Part shown: positions 27,638-33,398 of the stretch, in pieces
Layout of the letters: each line of letters starts with the position of its first letter
Position numbering within the stretch: the stretch's first letter is position 1
Source of the DNA: a virus
Strand: one strand, 5' to 3'
Virus record (IMG/VR): IMGVR_UViG_3300017779_000062
Location: 1 to 33,398 of that record
DNA: 33,398 nucleotides
Notes under the pieces: model-generated
Told to the model about the DNA's origin: nothing
Databases searched by the model: none
What the model saw: only the letters and a program-made list of their open reading frames with translations
Position numbers and translations under genes: made by a program

Positions 27638-29032
27638 AATATTTCTCTCTTTTAGGGAAGTTTTAATTACGGGTTTATTTTCAGCTTTGCCTGAACGCCC
27701 AACGCCAACTGTCATATCGGCAGGAATAGACACCAAACTTGCTTCAACGGGTTTCCATGACTTAGCACGATAGGTTTCCTTATCGCCTTTGTCTCTTTCC
27801 ATCTTGCCGATAGAGTAACCAACGGAAATGTTAGCTTTAATTCCATCAACAACATCAGAGAAAGCCTCACGAGCGAGTTCACCTTTTCCAAAGCGTACCT
27901 CTGCACGCAGTCTACGCGCATTCTCGTCAAGCTCTACCGATTTGATAACACCAATCTGCTTCTCTGGATCGTGATCCAAAAGCAAAGGGGCGCGACCAGA
28001 AGAAAGGAATGATAAATCAATTGACTCTTTCTTGTGATCTAATACTTCTCTACCGAAAGAACGCTCAACAGGCTCTTCACTAGAAAGTGCTAAGCGAACT
28101 GTTCGAGTATCCTCATCAATTGGAGACATTTCCATCTCCATAGCGCGATGTGTGACCTCGGCAGATTCTGCTCTATCGGTATCTTCTACTTCTAATTCAA
28201 CTTCAGACTCTTGTTCAACCTCTGGCTCTTCTGCTGATTTGCCATAAGTAATAATTACAGAATCTTCAGTCTCTTCAACATTCTTAATGTGTCTCTCGCC
28301 AACTTCTTCAGCAAGTTCAACATTTTCTACTGCATCTTCACTCATAATAAATGCCTCAAAGTCTAATTCATCCCAAGCTCTTTCATCACTAGCCATGGGA
28401 TGTCCTTTTGGTAAGAGATCAGTGTCATGCTTACCGCTTCTAAATTTACCATTGCGTAAGACGTATAGAAAGCTATTAACTCTCGCGTAAGCCCATTGCT
28501 CTGGCGATTTTACGGTAGGTCTTACTGACTGCGGATTGGTCTTGTAAGCCCCAATGCCACGTCTAAATACCGCTTCCAATGTGCGAGTGCTAGTTCTTTT
28601 ACTAGCAACATCGCCAACCTTTTCGTTGTGTTCTTTTGCCTTAGTAGATAAGGCTTCTTTAACACTACCTGTAATCTCCGCTGCACGATCTTCGCTAATC
28701 ATACCTGTAATCTTACGAGAAAATGCAAATCCTGCATCACCACCCCATAATGCCCATGCAATACGCCCTGCACTAGGATAGCCTTTCTCGCCTGGGCTAA
28801 AGCCGTCTGCTTTCTTGTCTACTTCATGCCGACTAAAGAAAGAGTACATTCTTTTTACTGTATCGAATGATAACTCTTTTCTATTTTTTATGTCTCTTGC
28901 TCTGGCTACACCAACTTCTGTTCCGCCACGACCAAACTCTTTGCGCCACTCAAGACCTTTCTCCGCCTCTGACACCATTCCATCAGTTGGCTTAGTGTTT
29001 ATTTCTTTACCCTTGAACTTCGGCATCATCAT
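26408..29032 (-). CDS. Prohead protease-major capsid polyprotein, 874 aa
   Basis: Four parts in one frame. Residues 15-105: GLEWRKEFGRGGTEVGVARA and PSAGRIAWALWGGDAGFAFS, a conserved phage domain. 150-215: LEAVFRRGIGAYKTNPQSVR and ARVNSFLYVLRNGKF to LLPKGHP. 298-450: a prohead serine protease with LLLDHD (H354), NISVGYS (S403) and SWKPVEASLVSIPA. 466-874: an HK97-type major capsid protein. The protease would cleave itself and the delta region. ATGs at 29032, 29029 and 29026 are possible; GGAG spacing suits the third. It overlaps the portal by 26 bases. Large fusions of this type occur in some phages; all four parts together are unusual. Confidence 0.88.
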   Translation of the reverse strand: MMMPKFKGKEINTKPTDGMVSEAEKGLEWRKEFGRGGTEVGVARARDIKNRKELSFDTVKRMYSFFSRHEVDKKADGFSPGEKGYPSAGRIAWALWGGDAGFAFSRKITGMISEDRAAEITGSVKEALSTKAKEHNEKVGDVASKRTSTRTLEAVFRRGIGAYKTNPQSVRPTVKSPEQWAYARVNSFLYVLRNGKFRSGKHDTDLLPKGHPMASDERAWDELDFEAFIMSEDAVENVELAEEVGERHIKNVEETEDSVIITYGKSAEEPEVEQESEVELEVEDTDRAESAEVTHRAMEMEMSPIDEDTRTVRLALSSEEPVERSFGREVLDHKKESIDLSFLSSGRAPLLLDHDPEKQIGVIKSVELDENARRLRAEVRFGKGELAREAFSDVVDGIKANISVGYSIGKMERDKGDKETYRAKSWKPVEASLVSIPADMTVGVGRSGKAENKPVIKTSLKERNIMSEVNIEAVKAEAQQAAQKNAAQIVELGARHNKSDMARDAIAKGESIESFRGALLESIGSETALESQDIGMKDAEVKRFSMAKAIHALANPTDRRAQEAAAFEFECSRAAADQYGKTAQGIMLPADVLRNWKRDMNALTNDTALVTEDFRGGDFIDALRNQSSVMAAGARMLGGLSGDVKIPRKSAASTAAFVDGEGTAVAESEMTVGQVSLTPKTLGAFTDVTRQLLMQSSLDIESLIRDDLAKSIAIAIDKAGLEGSGANGNPTGILNTANVGTVTAFAAANPTFAEAVSLETAVAGANALNGNLSYILPAAMNGALKTTAKDAGSGQFVAQGGQINGYNAIVSNQATAGNLYFGNFDDLLIGMFGGLDIVVDPYTASTTGTVRVVAMQSVDVAVRHAASFAFGNDG
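28390..28402 (+). repeat. Intragenic dyad-repeat variant TAGCCATGGGATG
   Basis: One base from TAGCCATGGGATA. It encodes HPMA within the conserved LLPKGHPM segment of the capsid polyprotein. Since that motif is conserved in relatives, chance cannot be excluded for this copy. Confidence 0.45.
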
Positions 29033-30500
29033 CTCCGACTATATCAGGATTTATACTGTTAAAGTTAGCCCCATATGGCTCAAGAGCGTAGTTTACGCCA
29101 TATTGTTCGGCTATATCGCGATCTCGTGCGATCTGAGACACTAACTCCTCTACATCCTTACCATACTGACTAGCAACGTCAGATAGGCTTAGAACGCCTG
29201 ATTTAAGCCCTGTGATTGCTGCATTCATTTCTTTCTGCGGGTCAACCCAGTTCCATGCCTTGCCTCGGAATTGAGCGGCATCACAAAAACGGTCATATTG
29301 ACGTAAAGGTATGCCGAAACTGTTAACTTCCATAGAAGCAGCAAGCCAATCATCATAAACTACGCGAACAAAGTGATCAGTTACAAACTTCTGTAGGTTA
29401 CGATACGCATCACGCTCTTCTAGTGCGCCCTGACGGATAGAACTGTACGATACAGACTCTAAATCATTGGATAAAGCAAAGTAGCTAACACCTAATGCTG
29501 AAGCAATACCCTTGAGAACAGCTTTGTGAAATGAATCAAACTCGTTATTTGGGTACTGCGGATCGAACGACTTAAAGTCTACACCGTTTGGTAATTGATG
29601 AAATGAACCTGGAGTAGCTTCCATGATAGGAACATTGCCATCTAAGTCATCAGCAACAAAGCCATCGCCACTAGGTGAAGTGAAAAAGCCCATTTTACTA
29701 GCACCAATACGAGCATTTACTACCGCAGCTTCTCTTAATGCGCCTAACTGCTTCATTGCAGAGATAGCAGATGCCATCCAAGGCTCGCCACGAGACTGAC
29801 CTGCGCGACTAGGGTCATATAGGTGTATCATTCTATCTGCGGGTATACGAACATGCTTTGGTGACTTACCAGATGTTGTATAATCGTAATCACCTGGATG
29901 ATATGTCATTACATGGTATGCAACAGGCTTTCGGAACTTATTTAGCTCAACGCCCATTCTAACTTCGTTGCCGTTAGATAGTCTTTCGTTCTTTTGCTCG
30001 TCAATTTGGTCTGGTTCAAGGAACTCTAGGGCAAATGAATCATGAAATGAAGCACCACGATGCTTAATAATGAATACTTCACCATCACGCGCTAGACATT
30101 CAACAGCTAACTTTTGTGCATCTATCCACGACATACCGCCATCAACAGTACAGTTACCTAACTTGCCCCACTTGCGAAATGCAGTTTCAACCTTTTGATT
30201 ACCATCTCTATCTAATTTACCTATAGAATCAGTTGCTTTTACCTGCAAAGTGAAGCCTTTTTCGCCAACTACATTAATTTTAAGCAAATTAAGGTATTTT
30301 TTTGCATATTCGTTGTTTCTAGCCAAGTCTCTTGATCTTGACCTGATTGATCTTAGTGCTGGTCTTAGCTCTGAGTCAGCAGACCTTTCAGAAGCCTTAA
30401 AATCACTAAATAGATTGCCAGCATTAGCTGCTGAGTACGTTCTCTTAAACATTTTGTCTTTTTTTACGGCTTTTGGCTTGAATATGTCAAAAAGAGCCAT
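29007..30500 (-). CDS. Portal protein, lambda family
   Basis: A 497-residue portal: RNNEYAKKYLNLLKINVVGE, then GFTLQVKA, LARDGEVFIIKH, LEFLEPDQID, HVRIPADRMIHLYDPSRAGQ and SRGEPWMASAISAMKQLG match the lambda gpB/portal family (533 residues in lambda). Twelve subunits make the packaging and ejection vertex. The C-terminus (about 410-497) is acidic at the end (GDDDAEVQG). The ATG sits directly after the stop of the gpW-like gene, and the end overlaps the capsid polyprotein start. Confidence 0.93.
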   Translation of the reverse strand: MALFDIFKPKAVKKDKMFKRTYSAANAGNLFSDFKASERSADSELRPALRSIRSRSRDLARNNEYAKKYLNLLKINVVGEKGFTLQVKATDSIGKLDRDGNQKVETAFRKWGKLGNCTVDGGMSWIDAQKLAVECLARDGEVFIIKHRGASFHDSFALEFLEPDQIDEQKNERLSNGNEVRMGVELNKFRKPVAYHVMTYHPGDYDYTTSGKSPKHVRIPADRMIHLYDPSRAGQSRGEPWMASAISAMKQLGALREAAVVNARIGASKMGFFTSPSGDGFVADDLDGNVPIMEATPGSFHQLPNGVDFKSFDPQYPNNEFDSFHKAVLKGIASALGVSYFALSNDLESVSYSSIRQGALEERDAYRNLQKFVTDHFVRVVYDDWLAASMEVNSFGIPLRQYDRFCDAAQFRGKAWNWVDPQKEMNAAITGLKSGVLSLSDVASQYGKDVEELVSQIARDRDIAEQYGVNYALEPYGANFNSINPDIVGDDDAEVQG

Positions 30501-31082
30501 TTAAAACCTCACTTTTATAGTGCTAGAGCCTTTACGCCCATGCTTAATGTCGATTGCGTTCATTTCCTGCTTAACTTCTCGTCTATAAAAATCTCTAGCG
30601 TTAACTAGCTCTTCAAACGTCATTTTGTTTAGAGATCTACCAGCTATGGAATAGCTTGCCACATCAGAATCAGCTTTGCCAGACAGTAAACTTTCTATCT
30701 TGCCTAACATTACTTCTGCATGGGAGCGTGGATCAGCTTGATTAACGTCTAAATCAGGAATTGCATTGAAATGCCCGCGATCAACAACAACTCTTTCACC
30801 GTCTGCTCGCGTTATTTCTAGCTGATAAAAGTAATGCCCTGGAACGAAGTCTTCGCTGTCAGCATTAAGTACGGTAAAAAGGTAATGTGTTGTTTGCGGT
30901 GTGCCAGTGATTGTTATTTCATTACTACCACCACCAGAAATTCTTGCTACATAAGTTGCTGTATAAGTATCCGTAGGATAGTCAGCAACAATATCAGACC
31001 GCTTCCACTGGATAAAGTCTCCTACAACAATTTCTAGCGGTTCTCCCTCTGGAGCGTTAGCAGCATCAAATAGATTCGCCAT
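30501..31082 (-). CDS. gpW-like head-tail joining protein fused to a beta-sandwich domain
   Basis: A 193-residue protein in the lambda W position, between terL and portal. The C-terminal ~80 residues, HAEVMLGKIESLLSGKADSD then SYSIAGRSLNKMTFEELVNA and RDFYRREVKQEM, match the gpW pattern (68 residues in lambda). The N-terminal ~110 residues form a separate beta-rich domain (EIVVGDFIQWKRSDIV, GHYFYQLEITRADGERVVVD) resembling the BppU-N-like protein at 17109-17447. AAAGGTG precedes the ATG. Two dyad-repeat variants lie inside (30641, 30970). Confidence 0.75.
   Translation of the reverse strand: MANLFDAANAPEGEPLEIVVGDFIQWKRSDIVADYPTDTYTATYVARISGGGSNEITITGTPQTTHYLFTVLNADSEDFVPGHYFYQLEITRADGERVVVDRGHFNAIPDLDVNQADPRSHAEVMLGKIESLLSGKADSDVASYSIAGRSLNKMTFEELVNARDFYRREVKQEMNAIDIKHGRKGSSTIKVRF
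30641..30653 (+). repeat. Intragenic dyad-repeat variant CAGCTATGGAATA
   Basis: Encodes SYSIA on the minus strand, in the gpW-like domain. The GGAATA form is shared with 11440, 12491 and 26355. Confidence 0.5.
30970..30982 (+). repeat. Intragenic dyad repeat TATCCGTAGGATA
   Basis: One mismatch from TATCCGTGGGATA, with the TATCC/GGATA arms intact. Encodes DYPTDT on the minus strand in the N-terminal domain of the gpW-like fusion. Confidence 0.75.
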
Positions 31083-31094
31083 TAATATACACCT

Positions 31095-32942
31095 TTATCG
31101 CCACGAATTAACAAAACTCTTCCCTGTCTTGGGTACAAATGATTGCTTCTGCTTAACTGGACTTTGAGCCGTTTGCTGTGGCTGTTTGTCTCTGTTATCT
31201 GCTAAAGCATTAATATCTACGTTTAATATAGCATAAGCCGCAATAGAATAAACAAAACAGTCTAATGCTTCGTTTCTCGGTCTTATCTTTTGGAATACAC
31301 GCTTTTTGTATCCCCTAGTAAACTTTGTAACTATCTTCTCTGCGGTTAGCTGACGAAAATACTCATCATTTAAGTCATCGTGAAAGTGTATGTAGCCAGC
31401 ACCCTCTTCCGCAATCCGCAATCTAGCAAATAGTAAATCTTTTGCAGTATCTACACCAACAGGAAACAACAAGCACTTGCCAATGTTGTTTTTCGATGGT
31501 CTGCCTACAATAGCTCTGCCCTCACCACCAACACCTTTAATAGCGAAAACCCTGCGAGCATAGTTCTTCTTAGCGTAGGAGTATACCGTATTTGTAAAAT
31601 GACCACCAGAGTCAATACAGGAGGCGCGTATAGGCAGTTGACGACCATCATTACATAGATAAGTTGTAAACAATTTAGTGTCTAAAGAAGTCCATAATTG
31701 CGGAGTAGACGGATCGCCCCACAACACTTCGTGTGTAACAACCCAAGACTCATCATCTCGCCCCCAGCCAATTATAGAAAGCTCTAGTCGATCATCCTGA
31801 ACATCCACTCCACAGGTAAGAAAGATAACTTCATCAGGTATTCCCTCGCCATACGCTTCTCTTCTTTCTGCTAAGGAGTAGTCATCAATAGTCTCGCCCT
31901 GATCTTCCCACGTTTCTCCCAAGTAAGTGTTTGTCCACACTCTAAGTTGCTCTGGGTTCTTACGCATGGACAAAAAATCCCTTACGCCATCAGATAAAGG
32001 TGTCCACGGAGAGTAAAGTCCGTTGATAGCAAATCCTGCCACTCCATTAAATTCTTTCTCTGCTTTCCATGTTCCATTACGAATAGCCCATCGCCTGTCA
32101 GAGTCAGACCACAATACATCGCATTCTTCACATAGGTACTTCGCAGTATCAGGGTCATCATCAGTCCACTGTACATTAGACCACTTTAGCTTCTGCTCAT
32201 GATGACAGTGCTTACAAGGCACGTTGTAGTAGCGCATATCAGATGCTTCAAATGCCTCTTCGATACGACTTGCATCTTTATTCGTGGGAGTCGAAACCAT
32301 AACAATCTTACGATTCCAGAACGTAGCTGCCCTTTTACGGGCTAGTTGTATAGGATCACCCTCTGAGCCAGCACTCGCGGGATACCGATCCACCTCATCA
32401 CATAAAACAAGTCGGATAGGTCGAGATGCCAAGCCTGATGGACTGTTAGCACCTACAAGTGTCAAACTGCCACCAGGGAATAATTTATGTAATGTAGTAT
32501 TTCCACTGTCTCTTGCGCGAGGGTCTTTTACTTTCCCTCTAAGACATACTGTCGCTTTAAGAAGACCGTTAGCAACACGATCCTTAGAGAATGCTTGTGC
32601 CATTTCCAAGGTAGGCTGTAGACACAAAATCGGTGATGGGTCGTTATCTATGTGATACCCGATAATGTTCAACAGAGCTTCTGACTTGCCAAGCTGCGCT
32701 CCTGCCATAACAACAACTTCGCGTATGTTTTGGTCAGAGCAAGCATCCATAATGCCACGTTGGTATTCAGCACGAGCAGTATGCCATCGACCTGGCTCAG
32801 AACTACTTTGGGAGTCGAGTCGTCTTTTTTGGTCTGCCCACTGACTTACGCTTAGTTTTGGTGGTGGCTTTAGTGTCTTTATTGCCGTCTTCAGGTGCTT
32901 CCTCAGTTCCTTTCGTTTCTGTCGCGTTGACCGATGGATCAT
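31095..32942 (-). CDS. terL: Terminase large subunit, gpA family
   Basis: A 615-residue lambda gpA-like terminase (641 in lambda). The ATPase has GAQLGKSE (Walker A, about 80-87) and RLVLCDEVDRYP (Walker B). A Cys-rich segment (CKHCHHEQKLKWSNVQWTDD, CEECDVLW) resembles a zinc-binding insert. The nuclease part carries TCGVDVQDDRLELSIIGWG and ASCIDSGGHFTN. It overlaps terS by 140 bases, with no better start downstream, which is a long overlap. It packages DNA into proheads and cuts the concatemer. Confidence 0.95.
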   Translation of the reverse strand: MIHRSTRQKRKELRKHLKTAIKTLKPPPKLSVSQWADQKRRLDSQSSSEPGRWHTARAEYQRGIMDACSDQNIREVVVMAGAQLGKSEALLNIIGYHIDNDPSPILCLQPTLEMAQAFSKDRVANGLLKATVCLRGKVKDPRARDSGNTTLHKLFPGGSLTLVGANSPSGLASRPIRLVLCDEVDRYPASAGSEGDPIQLARKRAATFWNRKIVMVSTPTNKDASRIEEAFEASDMRYYNVPCKHCHHEQKLKWSNVQWTDDDPDTAKYLCEECDVLWSDSDRRWAIRNGTWKAEKEFNGVAGFAINGLYSPWTPLSDGVRDFLSMRKNPEQLRVWTNTYLGETWEDQGETIDDYSLAERREAYGEGIPDEVIFLTCGVDVQDDRLELSIIGWGRDDESWVVTHEVLWGDPSTPQLWTSLDTKLFTTYLCNDGRQLPIRASCIDSGGHFTNTVYSYAKKNYARRVFAIKGVGGEGRAIVGRPSKNNIGKCLLFPVGVDTAKDLLFARLRIAEEGAGYIHFHDDLNDEYFRQLTAEKIVTKFTRGYKKRVFQKIRPRNEALDCFVYSIAAYAILNVDINALADNRDKQPQQTAQSPVKQKQSFVPKTGKSFVNSWR

Positions 32943-33234
32943 AGTTACTCAGTTCCTCTAGTGCTTCGTTCATTAGGTCTTCTAAGATGTCCTGACATAT
33001 TCCAGCTTCGCTTTCAGCAGATACAATAGGAGCAGCTTTAGTTGGTATAGACAACAGCTTACCTTTCAGTGCGCCAAGCACTTCTTCCCACGCTTTAACA
33101 ACATCTTCTGCAACAACTAAAGTTCCGTGAACTGTCGCCAGTTCTAATTCTGCTATCTCAGCTTCTGCGTTAACTTTTCTCGTACGAGCCTCGTCATAGC
33201 TCGATCCGATCTTAACTCCACCTGTAGATGCCAT
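32803..33234 (-). CDS. terS: Terminase small subunit, Nu1-like
   Basis: A 143-residue protein. A helical N-terminal half (SYDEARTRKVNAEAEIAELE, KAWEEVLGALKGKLLSIPTK) contains the KLLSIPTKAAP segment typical of this family. The C-terminal ~50 residues are Lys/Thr/Glu-rich and end KTKRKSVGRPKKTTRLPK, with a GRP core like an AT-hook. It recognises the packaging site and regulates TerL. AAGGGA precedes the ATG; the terminal repeat lies about 100 bp upstream. Confidence 0.88.
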   Translation of the reverse strand: MASTGGVKIGSSYDEARTRKVNAEAEIAELELATVHGTLVVAEDVVKAWEEVLGALKGKLLSIPTKAAPIVSAESEAGICQDILEDLMNEALEELSNYDPSVNATETKGTEEAPEDGNKDTKATTKTKRKSVGRPKKTTRLPK

Positions 33235-33268
33235 GCTAGTTCCCTTTGGTTTTTTTACATAATATCAC

Positions 33269-33297
33269 AATATACACAATTAGGATTAGGTTTTGAA
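33269..33297 (-). promoter_or_regulatory. Candidate late promoter upstream of terS
   Basis: On the minus strand TTCAAA (33292-33297) and TATATT (33269-33274) are 17 bases apart, about 35 bases before the terS ATG. It would drive the long late operon to the endolysin. Matches are moderate (four and five of six). Confidence 0.45.
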
Positions 33298-33336
33298 TAT
33301 TCTGTCGCTACGCAAAGAAAGTGCTTGCGCGAAACC

Positions 33337-33398
33337 TACGGCTGAGGGCTGTCAAAGTACCTTGGCTGCCATCGATGGGGATTCTGCCAATGGTGCGC
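33337..33398. repeat. Right copy of 62-bp terminal direct repeat
   Basis: Matches 12-73 except at 33373. It lies upstream of terS, a position typical for packaging sites. Confidence 0.8.

Noticed and set aside
1-33398. Integrase, full CI repressor or CRISPR array
   Set aside because: No recombinase catalytic motifs, no LexA/CI-type cleavage domain and no regularly spaced direct repeats with unique spacers; the 2350-2556 array has irregular 11-56 bp steps and dyad units.

Overview
The window looks like an essentially complete genome of a small tailed phage with a lambda-like siphovirus layout. All convincing protein genes lie on the minus strand. The order read right to left is terminase small and large subunits, a gpW-like protein, portal, a protease-capsid polyprotein, head-tail joining proteins, tail tube, a tail assembly chaperone pair with a -1 frameshift site, a short tape measure, tail-tip proteins, fibres, lysis genes, Erf/SSB recombination, a small HTH regulator, a C5 cytosine methyltransferase, and a DNA-metabolism and small-protein region. 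No integrase and no full-length CI-type repressor are visible. The host is probably a Gammaproteobacterium, perhaps aquatic. That is inferred from the lambda-type morphogenesis set, NinB/NinG, Erf, the 3TM holin and the AT-rich sequence; nothing in the window proves it.

Layout. 1-358: terminal repeat, a gene-free stretch and a minus-strand terminator. 378-2190: eight short, mostly overlapping unknown genes behind one promoter-like sequence. 2350-3230: an array of a 13-bp dyad repeat (TATCCRTGGGATA) on both sides of a gene resembling a minor tail protein. 3235-4950: small unknown genes with several promoter/operator-like sites. 5010-10298: NinG, zinc-ribbon protein, HTH-metallophosphoesterase, NinB, PAPS-reductase-like protein, two tandem paralogues, replication-associated small proteins, DNA methyltransferase. 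10299-10688: a gene-free stretch with a promoter/operator and a region of nested complementary segments that may be a structured RNA. 10689-11988: HTH regulator, a candidate plus-strand small RNA, SSB, Erf and a good sigma70-like promoter. 11998-14755: lysis block. 14772-25335: tail. 25378-33234: head, connectors and packaging. 33235-33398: terS leader and the second terminal repeat copy.

How it works together. Terminase probably acts at a site in the terminal-repeat region just upstream of terS and packages through the portal into heads built from the protease-MCP polyprotein. Erf, SSB, NinB and NinG form a recombination set. The methyltransferase and PAPS-reductase-like enzyme may serve DNA modification. 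M15 peptidase plus one or two holins lyse the cell.

Most notable: (1) a dyad repeat found about 21 times, always in one orientation, in gaps and inside genes; (2) two candidate RNAs around 10.45-10.99 kb; (3) a textbook A-AAA-AAC frameshift; (4) a four-part protease-capsid polyprotein; (5) a gpW-like domain fused to a second domain; (6) a gpZ-like gene moved out of the tail cluster and flanked by the repeat.
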